Positions 41,957 through 52,918 of a stretch of DNA of 64,000 nt are shown piece by piece. The DNA is from Notolepis coatsorum. Lineage: Eukaryota; Chordata; Actinopteri; Aulopiformes; Paralepididae. The translations under genes and the position numbers were made by a program. The notes below the pieces were generated by a model that was not told the DNA's origin, did not search any database, and saw only the letters and a program-made list of their open reading frames with translations. Each line of letters begins with the position of its first letter. Positions within the stretch are counted from its first letter, which is position 1. The stretch is from NCBI GenBank assembly GCA_963971535.1, contig OZ020585.1, positions 20,728,458 through 20,792,457 on the forward strand, in the 5' to 3' direction.

Positions 41957-44688
41957 CCTTGTACTGCACCCTGCTCTCTCTCTCTGTACCTTGTACTGCA
42001 CCCTGCTCTCCTCTCTCTGTACCTTGTACTGCACCCTGCTCTCCTCTCTCTGTACCTTGTACTGCACCCTGCTCTCTCTCTCTGTACCTTGTACTGCACC
42101 CTGCTCTCCTCTCTCTGTACCTTGTACTGCACCCTGCTCTCCTCTCTCTCTCTGTACCTTGTACTGCGCCCTGCTCTCTCTCTCTGTACCTTGTACTGCA
42201 CCCTGCTCTCCTCTCTCTGTACCTTGTACTGCACCCTGCTCTCCTCTCTCTCTCTGTACCTTGTACTGTGCCCTGCTCTCCTCTCTCTCTCTGTGTACCT
42301 TGTACTGCACCCTGCTCTCCTCTCTCTCTCTGTGTACCTTGTACTGCACCCCGCTCTCCTCTCTCTCTCTGTACCTTGTACTGCACCCTGCTCTCCTCTC
42401 TCTCTCTGTACCTTGTACTGCACCCTGCTCTCCTCTCTCTCTCTCTCTGTGTACCTTGTACTGCACCCTGCTCTCCTCTCTCTCTCTCTGTGTACCTTGT
42501 ACTGCACCCTGCTCTCCTCTCTCTCTCTGTGTACCTTGTACTGCGCCCTGCTCTCCTCTCTCTCTCTGTACCTTGTACTGCGCCCTGCTCTCCTCTCTCT
42601 CTCTGTACCTTGTACTGCGCCCTGCTCTCCTCTCTCTCTGCGTCCCTCTGCGCCAGTCTTTCCTCCAGAAAGGTTCTCTGCAGCTCCAGCCTCTGGAAGT
42701 CCTCTCTCAGGGGCCCCATACCGCCCTTCAGGTCCTGGCCGAGCTCCCTGCTCTTTCTCAGGGCGTCCTCTCCGGCCTGTTCCCTCCTCAGCAGGGCCTT
42801 TAGCCGCGGCTCGTACCAACCCTCCAGCGACTTCATGCTGCCGCTGAGCCGCCGCTGTAGGCTGAGAGAGGCCCGGCGGCAGTGGCTGACGTCGCTCATG
42901 GCCCTGGTCCCGGTGGGCCTCATGGCCTGGTCCCTCAGCGCGTCGAGTTGGTTCCGGTGGGCCCCCTGGAGCCGGGACGACTCCTGGGTCAGGCTCTCGA
43001 TACGGACCTGGAGCTCCTCCTGTGGTCGGAGGAGAGAATGACGATACCATTAAAAAAAAAACAGGCACTTGTTTTACCTTGATTAGTCCTCTTGGGGAGA
43101 TTCATCCTCTGCATTTGAACCATCCTAACTATTTAGGAGCTGTTGGCAGCCACACAGTGCGGCGCCCGGGGCATGTACACCCCACACAGAAAGGCCCCTG
43201 CTGGGGTTTAAACACAGTACTGAGAAAGTACTAACCACTGCTGGGGTTTGAACACAGGACCTCCTTGCTGTGAGAAAACAGTGCTAACCACTGCTGGGGT
43301 TTGAACACAGGACCTCCTTGCTGTGAGAAAACCGTGCTAACCACTGCTGGGGTTTGAACACAGGACCTCCTTGCTGTGAGAAAACAGTGCTAACCACTGC
43401 TGGGGTTTGAACACAGGACCTTGCTGTGAGGTGCTAACCACTGCGCCACCGTATCGCCTTTTTAGGGAACTTTGTACTTTTACTGCACTACATTTCAAAG
43501 GAAATATTGTACTTTTGACTCCTCTACATTATTACCCATCGGTTACTTACCTGTGTGACATCAGACTGAGCCACCTTGTCTAACCTGTGTGACATCAGAC
43601 TGAGCCACCTCGTCTAACCTGTGTGACATCACACTGAGCCACCTCGTCTAACCTGTGTGACAGCGGACTGAGCCACCTCGTCTAACCTGTGTGACATCAC
43701 ACTGAGCCACCTCGTCTAACCTGTGTGACATCACACTGAGCCACCTTGTCTAACCTGTGTGACATCACACTGAGCCACCTCGTCTAACCTGTGTGACATC
43801 ACACTGAGCCACCTCGTCTAACCTGTGTGACATCACACTGAGCCACCTCGTCTAACCTGTGTGACATCACACTGAGCCACCTCGTCTAACCTGTGTGACA
43901 TCACACTGAGCCACCTCGTCTAACCTGTGTGACAGTGGACTGAGCCACCTCGTCTAACCTGTGTGACATCACACTGAGCCACCTCGTCTAACCTGTGTGA
44001 CAGTGGACTGATCCACCTCGTCTAACCTGTGTGACAGTGGACTGAGCCACCTCGTCTAACCTGTGTGACAGCAGACTGAGCCACCTTGTCTAACCTGTGT
44101 GACAGCCGACTGATCCACCTCGTACTCCTGTGCAGCCAGCTGCACTTGGCTCTGGATACAGGCCCTGGTTGTGGCAAACAGCTTCCTCTTCACTTGCTGC
44201 ACCTCCTCGTGCACATTGATGTAACCCAGCTGGGCCAGGGTGAGGTGTCTACGTGCCTCTCCTCGCCTCCCTCTCAGGTACTCCACAGCTCCAACCACGG
44301 GCTGCTGTAGCTGAAACAGCTCCTGGATCAGCTCATCCCTCCGAGTCTGAAGGTGAGACACTTCCCTGATACGCCGGTTGAAAAGCAGCCCCAAGCTGTC
44401 CATAATATCCGCCCGGTCCACTTGGACCGTGGTGGTGGTGTGTTCTGTCAGGGTTGCTCCTCCTGGTTCTGGATGCCCCTGTAGTGGTGGTTGGGCTGTT
44501 TTGGTTTTGTTGTGGTGCCCGGCGGTGTCCCATAGTAGGATTTCAGAGGCGGTTATCGCCGTCTCGGAACCGGTAGTGCTGTCCTCTGGGTCGAGGATGT
44601 GCCCCTCAAATCTAACAGTACGGGAGTCTCCTCTGGATGCCATGTCACGGCCCTCTTGGGAGTCTTCCATGTTACCACGAGTCTCCAT
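39582..44688 (-). CDS. sync: Syncoilin, intermediate-filament-related protein (3 or 4 exons)
   Basis: Syncoilin is an atypical intermediate filament protein that links desmin to the dystrophin complex in muscle. Exon 1 is 44688-44095 (198 codons; ATG with G at -3 and +4; a second ATG lies 18 bp on). Exon 2 is 43019-42609 (137 codons). Exon 3 begins 39833 with ETVGGLEVEFQIQRKSKERL. It either ends at TAG 39728-39726 (370 residues total) or uses a donor after 39730 and joins 39627-39582 (...RGCDESRAGLTEEEP, 384 residues). Junctions are phase 0 between exons 1, 2 and 3. Rod-like coils: LGLLFNRRIREVSHLQTRRD, then ELIQELFQLQQPVVGAVEYL, and CRRASLSLQRRLSGSMKSLE, then GWYEPRLKALLRREQAGEDA. The identity rests on the coil pattern and on synteny. 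Both upstream donors are embedded in tandem arrays. Confidence 0.82.
39990..42645. repeat. 2.6-kb (CT)n-plus-core tandem array derived from sync exon 2 donor
   Basis: The repeated core GTACCTTGTACTGCACCCTG then CTCTCCT is separated by 4 to about 20 CT dinucleotides, with several tens of units (roughly 70 estimated from length). On the minus strand the core is the coding end of sync exon 2 plus its donor: CAGTACAAG followed by GTACAGAG. The unit nearest exon 2 has GCGCAGTAC (residues AQYK); most others have GTGCAGTAC. The array fills nearly all of intron 2. Several minus-strand frames are open for hundreds of codons. Confidence 0.95.
43110..43462 (-). mobile_element. SINE with tandemly repeated tRNA-like head
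   Basis: On the minus strand it begins GGCGATACGGTGGCGCAGTG then GTTAGCAC (A-box region) and GTGTTCAAACCCCAGCAG (B-box-like). The segment TGGTTAGCACTGTTTTCTCA through CCCCAGCAG is repeated in 53-bp steps about four more times before the body and end at about 43110. Lies in sync intron 1. Confidence 0.65.
43553..44120. repeat. 34-bp minisatellite spanning sync exon 1 donor
   Basis: About 16-17 units of ACCTGTGTGACATCACACTG then AGCCACCTCGTCTA. On the minus strand each unit reads GAGGTGGCTCAGTCTGATGT then CACACAG, GTTAGAC; the first unit is the actual end of coding exon 1 (EVDQSAVTQ) and its GT donor. The last unit (43550-43556) has the stronger donor CACAG, GTAAGT. Confidence 0.95.
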
Positions 44689-45307
44689 CACCTGCACACT
44701 TTAGATTCCAGACAAAGAGAATAATGGCTGTCAAACGCATCAATGAGGACATCTATAGAATGTTACCAAGCCAAACCCCAGGCACTGGCCTGCTAGGAGT
44801 ATTTCCACTACTAAGCTGTCCCTTCACATTACACCGTTCACATTATAATTCACATTTCAACTCACTTTGTAGGCAAAGGTCGCGATGCATTGAAACGGCC
44901 ACAGAAACAAACAGGTTGCCAATCCAGGACCGCTCTGCTGTTTGTCTGTCTCTGGGTAAACGGAACAGCAATCTGTGTTTATTAATAACGCAGGAGGCAG
45001 GGGGGGGGGGGGGCGCTATACCCCCCGCCCCCCCAATACACACACGGACACAGACAGGGTCACTGTGTCAGGTAGGTTTTATATGGATGCTCTAGATGTC
45101 TAGCTGTGATATATTTAACTTTATGGCCTCGTGTTTTATTAACATCTGATGATACATTTATATTAGAGTAGGACACAAAGGTACACAGACTGACACTGAA
45201 AGCATGGACAGGCTTTATTTTTAGCCATTTTGGTATGAGACATATGCTGCTAAACTACATGGAGATACACTATCTGTAATCCTGAAACTCTGCCCATGTT
45301 CATCAGA

Positions 45308-45737
45308 ACCTGTAAATGTCCAAATCCCCCCCCCCCCCCCCCTCTACCAATGTACAGTTTCTTCCCCTTCGGATGTATATCTTTTTTATGATCTCTTTTT
45401 ACTACACAGTTCTGTATATCTGTATGTCTTGTATGTCATAAATGTCCTGATTAATTGAAAATGGGGGACCCCGATGTAAACAAGACGAAAGTATTTTTCT
45501 GGTCTCATCCTCTGTTGCTTGTACAGTTGTACAGTGTCCCCCACCCACCCCTGTAGCAGTACTGTCTATCTGTATGTCATATATGTTACGATGAATTGAA
45601 AATGGGGGACCCTGATGTAAACGAGACGAAAGTCTTTCTCTGGTCTGCATCCCCTTAACAATTGTATGTATTGAGCTGTACTGTACCCATTCTGCAATCT
45701 GTTAATAAAGTTCTCAATCAATCAATCAATCAATCAG
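45308..45737 (+). mobile_element. Two LINE-A 3' end fragments in tandem
   Basis: 45308-45508 carries a C17 run and a LINE-A UTR cut off after CTGGTCT. 45520-45737 is a second UTR fragment ending AATAAAGTTCTCAATCAATC. Both are in the same orientation. Confidence 0.85.
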
Positions 45738-45749
45738 ACTGGCTGCGTT

Positions 45750-46181
45750 CCCATCTTCGGCCACTAGATGGCTCCATAACACTGAATAGAGCCGAGCGAG
45801 CAGCATCTCCCATCCTCACCTGAGCGCACTGGAGTTACAGGTGGGACAGGACGAGGGAGGGCAAGTTCTCAACTTTGCTCATTTTCGCTTAACCACGGGA
45901 GAGTTCACAAGCAAGACGTTTCAGTGAGTCGGTTATTATTATATTATTGACATTCTACAAGCGGATATCGGCGAGTTGTTTTTAAACGTCAACAAATCGT
46001 CTCCCCGTCGCTTCCTGATGTGGAGTTCTTCGCGGAAATGATTATTTACCTGAAGTTTCACTTGTTGGGACGGTGAACATAAAAGTTTGGAGAAGAACGC
46101 AGCAGCAGGGAGGGAGCGGCTACACATGGAGAGTGGATGAGTGCAGAGTTACCCGTCTGGATTATAAAAGTGTATCCAAGG
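45750..46181 (+). other. Possible 5' non-coding exon of the next plus-strand gene
   Basis: A stretch free of obvious repeats with GC-rich promoter-like sequence, ending GTGTATCCAAG with a donor-like GTATGA. An upstream ATG at about 46124 gives only a four-codon frame, so it would be 5' UTR. In human the gene divergent from SYNC is KIAA1522 (NHSL3); linking this exon to it is inference from synteny only. Confidence 0.3.
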
Positions 46182-46989
46182 TATGATCATCTATTGTTGG
46201 GTTGTGTGTGTGCCGTTGTCTAAAGTAAAACTATTTTTTTTAATATATATTTGTTTTAAGTAATAGAAAGTACTAGCTCTTGCTCACTTAACATTTTATT
46301 AAATACTTGCTTCCTTGTGTGTGTGTGTCATGGATAGAGTTGTTAAGACTGTGTGAACTTAACCGTCAATGTTTCTTTTTTAATAAGCTATACAGGAGCG
46401 TAAAATGTTCCACTCACCACGGCTTGGTTTGATTAATTAACCTACTCACCACCAGCACTCCACTTGTTTTGGCAGTCAATCCCAAATATTATGACTCTAG
46501 AGGAGGAGAAGATATTATTGCTACCCTATGACCAGCATAAAGCGTAAGCAGAGAGGATATCATTTAATGAACTAATAGATCCAGGATTGTGTCACTGTGT
46601 GTGTCCTGGCATGCATGGGGAAAAAAAGTGTGCGACATGTTTGTTTAGCTTGGCCTTGACTCTGAGGGATACCAAGCAGCACACGTAATTTAATACCTAT
46701 GTCTCAACTAAGGAGCCTTTGACAATGAAGGCTATTGTTGTCTTTTTGCTGTCAGTGACCCAGCAAGCAGGACTCTTTGACAGCATGGCACTCTTTTGGC
46801 AGCTTGGTTCAGTCCATTACGGTCAGTCCATGACGGGGCGTGTGCAGTTTATTGACCTTATGCCTTGTTGATTAACCTGACAGAAGATAACCCAACAGCC
46901 TCAGAACCTCTGGGGGTCTCGCTACTGTTTGGTCACCAGTCACCACCACTGCTCCATGGACTTTGGACTGAAAGCCAGCTCCAAAATCC
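46182..46989. other. Non-coding, nothing recognised
   Basis: No ORF, repeat or RNA gene that I can support. Confidence 0.4.
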
Positions 46990-46999
46990 ATACTCTGGA

Positions 47000-47262
47000 G
47001 ATAAGTTTCAGCTAGTCATTTGCTGGACATCTTTTTCATCCAGTCATTTGCTGGACATCTTTTTCATCCAGTCATTTGCTGGACATCTTTTTCATCCAGT
47101 CATTTGCTGGAATCTTTTTTCATCCGGTCATTTGCTGGACATCTTTTTCATCCAGTCTTTTGCTGGACATCCTTTCATCCATTAATTAGATGGACATCTT
47201 TTTCATCAAGTCATTTGCCGGACATGTATCCTTTGTATCCAGTCATTTGCCGGACATCCTTT
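47000..47262. repeat. 28-bp minisatellite
   Basis: Units of CATTTGCTGGACATCTTTTT then CATCCAGT, about nine copies, the first four nearly identical and later ones diverged. Confidence 0.9.
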
Positions 47263-49030
47263 TCAGATGACTTATTAAGATTGCTCAGTGGGTTAGACCG
47301 AGTTGGACATGTGCTCTTGTGCGGGTGGATACGTGTTGGACTTGTTTGAGCTTCCTTGCAGTTCTTCTGACTGTTGTTCCAGGTGTTGCCGACTGTTGTT
47401 CTACAGCGGACGACTCGAAGCTGAACCTTTGTGTTCGCTCATCGTTGGCGGCTGTGAGAGAGGCATTTGTTTGGGAAGGGTGTGTCTGTGTGTGCAGTGT
47501 GGTGCTCCTTGCTCCTTCCCCACCAGCCTGCCATGCCAGGGCTTGTACCCATGGAGATTACAGGTGTGTTATGTAAGCACCCACAGCACCTGCAGAGCTC
47601 CTGGCTGATACCCTGGCCGGCCTGGCTAGAAAGAGGGAGAGAGAGAGAGATACGGCAGACTGTAGACGATGATAAGGGATGGAGAGGGATAACATTCTGG
47701 TCTGGAGGGCAGGGGGGGGGGGGGGGTGGGGGGTGGCGAAGAGGACAACCGATCTGAAATGGACTCGGATGAAACAGAAATTCTGGGCTGTATTATATTG
47801 TGTCTTTAGAAAAATACCAAACTATAGAGATGCACCGATATATCGGCAGACAATTGACCTATCTCATTTACATTTAGTCGTTTAGCTGACACTTTTATCT
47901 CAAGCCCCACCCTCTATTCCCGATAGTCCAATCACTTTACAACTGTTGCTTCCCTGGAATATTATTATGGTGGTTATGTTCAGAGTTTTGGACACCTAAG
48001 CCAGTAAGCCTCCTATGTCCTACGTGCCTATGATGTCAACCTGTAGAGCCTCTCTTCAGCTCAAACCACACTGTTCTTCACCCTGGATATGAATACCCAC
48101 AGCTCCTGCTAGTTGGCCACAAAACAAGTCAGTGGGGCCACGCTCCAATCTGTCCAAGTCCCTGAAGTAAAAGCTGAAATCTATACTCCACACGGAGCAC
48201 CCAGAGTAGGTGCCGGTGGTTATTTGCCTTTTGACTTTGCATTGGGTTTGTGGGTAACTACTAGCCAGAGCTGTTAGTCTCCAGGACGAAGCGCAGCACT
48301 GATTGTGCTGAGAAAGGAACTCTACTGATTGACAACATTATTGGTCTGTACAAAATAGGAATCAAAGATTCTAATTCAGTCCAATTGTAGCCAAATACAG
48401 TTTTTTTTTATGGCTCATTGTTGTAAGTTACGCAAACGTCCATGTATTAAACACAAAAACTCTGAACTAACCCTTTATATTGTGCATTTGGAATTGGACC
48501 GATTGTAGCCGTTTAATTTCTTTGATGGCAGATTGTTATGAAGAAGCTTTGAATATTTTATCTATGAATAAGCTGGTGGTCCAGTTATGGTTTCCTTGAT
48601 TGCTTCCTCTTAAGAGTATACTGGCTCAAAGATAAACAGCACACCATAATCATGAATTGATTGTATTTATTGTGTGCAAAACACTTCTAATGGAAGTAAC
48701 CTCTGGTAGAACCTATTTGAACTATTTGAGTAACATTTGTCAAACAGTGTTGAACAGTCTTGTTGAGTGCTACAGTCTTGAGTACATAGTGGTAGACATA
48801 TTAGCATAGTAGGTAGTAATAATAGGCAAGGATGATTATTCAGTAGCAAACTGCATAATAGTCAAAGACAGTATGAAGGTTAGTATTTTATTTTCCTTTA
48901 ATTTCAGATATTGATTGATTGAAGCAGTTGTGTTTTTAGTCTCTTTGATGGGAGTGGGTCTCAGGCAGCCAGAAGATGTAGAGGGTAGGGCCCGGGGTCT
49001 TGAGGGTGTGTAGTTAGAGACCATTGACTG
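47263..49030. other. Non-coding stretch with a G15 tract
   Basis: G15 at 47712-47726. A hAT-type end fragment AGAGATGCACCGATATATCG lies near 47823 and a SINE-like tail in reverse near 47858-47900. No coding exon recognised. Confidence 0.4.
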
Positions 49031-49036
49031 GAGGTA

Positions 49037-49105
49037 GGAGTTGAGTTGAGTTTATTAGGATCCCCATTAGCTGTTGCATGACAACAACTAGTCTTCCTGG
49101 GGTCC
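49037..49105 (-). mobile_element. LINE/SINE 3'-tail relic
   Basis: Minus strand: GACCCCAGGAAGACTAGTTG then AACAGCTAATGGGGATCCTA and ATAAACTCAACTCAA, a 3' tail type common in fish retroposons. Confidence 0.6.
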
Positions 49106-49169
49106 ACAATGGACAGGTAAGGTAGGAGAGAGACGTACAATACTCAAGTAAAAAGTGCTTTGTTACTTT

Positions 49170-51229
49170 CCACCCCTGCCTGCCATCGTCTGTGTGTCGA
49201 GGAGCGACCAGTGCCAATACGTAGCGGTAGAAAGAGGAGTGGACGACGCAGACAGACAATGAACAGGCTGCTTTCTCATAACAGCCACAGTGTCGTGTGA
49301 GTGGAAGGTACCCAGCTTGTGAGTGATGTAGCAGGTGAGTCAGGTGCTAGGGAGTATTGAGTGGAACACAATGGGCTGTTAATCAGTGAGGATTGGCTAA
49401 TGGCTAATGGGTGACTCATCGCTGATGTCGTCGTCAGTTGACCTAATAGGTAGGAGACAGTAGGACCCCTTGTGTCTATGTCTCTCTGTCTGTCTGTCCG
49501 TCCATCCATCGTGTGTCCGTCACGTTTTCCTACCAGTATTCTAAGCGTTTCTGAACTCTCTGAAATAGCCTATACCAACCAGCTCACAGAAAGGATAGAA
49601 CAGTTACTACGTCGTCTGCCCTCGTGTCCCATCCTACTTTTCCTTCGACCCTGGTCCCTGCCAGTCTGCATAGGCATTCTGTCCGTGTAAAGTGAGCCTT
49701 TGAGTGGAGGAGGGTTATTTCCAGCCGGGCCACAGGGGTTTTGTTTTGACTGGGAGAGAGACTCTGAGATGCCAGGGTGTATTTTTAAACCTCGTGGGCC
49801 CCAGCTGTGTTTGCCTCCGCTGTCACTAAGTGGCTACTACCACAAACAGTCCCCTCCGCCTCCTCGGAGCTGACCTGTCGGCACCAGAGGCCCTAAGTCC
49901 CTTAGAGACTGGGGACCCCTGGCAACCCAGAGGAGCTCTGCAAATAATGCTGGAATCTCTGCCGCCTTTTATTGGACTTCTTCACCCATCATCCCGGGTC
50001 GGCCGCTTCTCAGAGCGCGTTGGGAGGGAAAATCCAGAGGTTCCTGTTTTTCTGTGTCCTCTTGTTTTGACAAGGAAAGAAGAGGAGAAGGTGAACTATA
50101 TAATGACGGCGTGAGGCTTAGGCTTAGGGCTGCGTAATATGACCAAATGACTATATAATGACGGTGCAAGGTTTGGGGCTTAAATGTAATATGACCAAAT
50201 GATCATATTTTCAAGGTATTTTTATCATGGTACCGGTACGGCTTTCGTGCAAATTGGTCTCCCCTCGTTCAGTTTCCATCATAAATCCTCCTTGAATGTG
50301 TGATTTTAAATTAATATTGGATATTAAATAATAAAAACATTCAGTTGATGACGTGTGGAACCACAACAGTGTAGCCTACTTTGAAATGTGGCATAGCCTC
50401 CCTCCTATAGCCTTGAATAGGCTGTTGGGATTTTAGAAGAACATTGCAGTAGCCAAGCCTCACGTTGGTTTGTCACTCGCCATCAAAATGGACATGGACA
50501 CACCATGAACAATACCATGATAGCACGCAATACCACTTGTTAAAATGTTAAAATCTCGCAACGACTCTACTCACTTACGCCTGCCATTATGCTTTTCATG
50601 ATTCGGATTCCCAGGCCACTGCATTAAACGGCTCTTGACGGCTGATAGCGTTCTACCGGTGGAGCGAGAGGGAGGAGGAGGAGGATGGCGGGGGGTAGAA
50701 GAGCGGACAAGAGGAGGGGGTAGAAGGAGAGGGTGAAGGAAGGAGATTTGGAGAAAGAGAGCGAGAGAGAGTAGCTCCTCAGTAATTATCAATCTCTCAG
50801 GAATGCAGTCTCTCGACAGACAAGCCGCTGCATGGCTGCACTGGGCCGACAGCACACGCCGACACGCACAGAGTCGCCCAACGGACGTCCACATGGTACC
50901 GCTCACGGTGCCGCTCACACGGCTACACTCTTGGACGGACCCTCCGACGTATTCAGTTACACGGCGCCCCCGGGTTTACTTGTGTTATTACTGCCGCACA
51001 GCACCGGTGTTGCGGCCGTTTACGGAGTGTTTATTTTTTTTTATCGCTGTCATTATCTAAAATGATCTTTTGTTGAAACTGGATCATTCCAACAGCAAAC
51101 AAAGGGACCACCACATAGTGTAAGGATGGGATTGTCTTTCAGCCCAAATGCCCCTCGCCACTGTATATTTATGCTGACATGTTGGTACAAAACCAACTTT
51201 TCTGGGCATGTTCACACACACTGGGCCTG
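49170..51229. other. Non-coding stretch, nothing firm
   Basis: Open frames around 49830-50114 and 50571-51065 have no recognisable domain. The latter interval is GC-rich and could be an alternative first exon of the downstream gene, but there is no positive evidence. Confidence 0.35.
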
Positions 51230-51230
51230 G

Positions 51231-51275
<45 letters not shown>

Positions 51276-51330
51276 CTGTCTCTGTCTCTCTCCCCCTCTC
51301 TCTCGCTGTCTGTCTCTCTCCCTCTCTCTG
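51230..51330. repeat. (CT)n microsatellite
   Basis: About 20 CT dinucleotides followed by interrupted CT-rich sequence. Confidence 0.9.
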
Positions 51331-51827
51331 AGCGTTTTCACGCCTCATGTGGAGTTATTTATTATTCTTAATACTTCTTGTAATCCTTCCCCCGAAGGAC
51401 CTTCAGCACGTGTGGAGAGATGAGAGTGGAATGACGTAGTCCAAATACTCCAGGGTGGAGACAGTTGTATTCAATTAGTAATCAGTAAGTCACCCAGGCA
51501 GCGTCGGGAGGTGTAGTCTGACGTCACTTTGGACCGCCCGCGAGGTCCACCCGTGTAGGGATTTATCATTGGGGAAAATGGATTATCGGCTATTGTAATA
51601 ATTAATTATGCCTCATGAACATTGGCAAGCTTTCCATTTTTGCACAAAATGAGTTCCCTTCTATCACTAACATTATTGTTTAATGTATTATTTTACTGTT
51701 ATTTAATTTCTTATTGTTTACCGTCTAATTTAGCTATTATTATAATTTGTTTTTATCATCCTTTTGTTTAGTTTTTTGTGTAAAGCACTTTGAGCTGCAG
51801 TGCAATCTGTATGAATGGTGCTAATCT

Positions 51828-52500
51828 TAGGGCTGGGTGATATAACGATAAATATTGCGATATATTTTAATAATCGATATCGAATATCGAAATTTAAAAA
51901 GAAATCGAAAAATCGTTTTTTTTTTTTTTTTTGTGACCTGCAACAGGGCATGCAGTTTTAAAACCAGAGACAGTGGACAGACTTGTATTTCTTGCCTGCA
52001 ACTTAAAGTAATGGCTTTGCTTGTCCAAATGACAATACTGACCAAATTGAGATTTATTTTTCTCTTGTCCATTTATTTTGTTTGCTTTCTAATTTAAAAT
52101 ACAGTTTGAAACCGTCTGTACACAGTAGGCTATGTGTGCTAGCAGAGCTAGACTCCAGTCACGAGTCACGGTGCACATGTGCGGTGGTTTGTCCACCAAA
52201 AAAGCGCCAAAAGATCGAAAATAAACTAGCAGAGCCAGAACTGTTCAACTCCCCTGGAGCCACAGCCAGCAGAGAAGCCGGTTTACTTTCGCTTTTAAAC
52301 CAGCTGCAGCCTGAGAACTGGAGTGTGAGTGGATGTAACACTAAAGATGGCGGCAATGACAAAGAATTGCTGCAAAATAAACATACATCTGTTGTTAAAA
52401 AAAAAAAAATAACAATTCGATAATTAGCGATATCGAGAAATATGATAACATTATCATATCGTTATCGCGATATGATTTTTTTCCATATCGCCCAGCCCTA
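51828..52500. mobile_element. hAT-like element, TAGGGCTGGG ends
   Basis: Left TAGGGCTGGGTGATATAACG and right, reversed, TAGGGCTGGGCGATATGGAA. GGTGCTAA lies just left (three bases removed) and GGTGCTAT directly right, splitting an older retroposon tail (GAATGGTGCTATATAAATAA). The interior is CpG-poor with an ATATCG-rich end. Confidence 0.8.
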
Positions 52501-52918
52501 GGTGCTATATAAATAAAGCTATTATTATTATGAGGAGCTACCCAAGATGAGGAGCATGTTCAGCCACTGACTCATACACCCCCCCCCCCCCCCCCCCCTA
52601 CTAACCGTCTCTGCCAGGCCTTCGTGCCAGTGGCCAATAGGCTCCACAACCAGAGGCACCGACTGCTGCCAGCCGCTGGAGAACTAACGGCGGCAGGACT
52701 TGAGAACTGTTTGAAAATGACTCTTAACCACTAAACCCTGCACGGACTCTAGCGCAGAATGTTTTATGACCAACAGGGTATACAGACCCTCATGAACATT
52801 TGCATGGTGTACCTTTCTGTGCGTATTCATCCACAATCTATAGCTCAACATGAAAATATAAGCAATTAAATCGTAAAAAAGAAAATCGCTAAATTTAATT
52901 TCAACCAAAAATGCTTAA

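Noticed and set aside
39990-42645. CRISPR-like pattern: constant 27-bp core with spacers of varying length
   Set aside because: Spacers are only CT dinucleotides and the core matches the sync exon/intron junction; the host is a vertebrate.
39855-43041. Three plus-strand ORFs of about 1,000 residues (SLYLVLHPALLS-like)
   Set aside because: Antisense readings of the CT-rich array in sync intron 2; the real coding exon lies on the other strand.
50571-51065. Coding first exon on either strand
   Set aside because: Overlapping open frames on both strands in GC-rich DNA, no domain and no convincing splice donor in frame.
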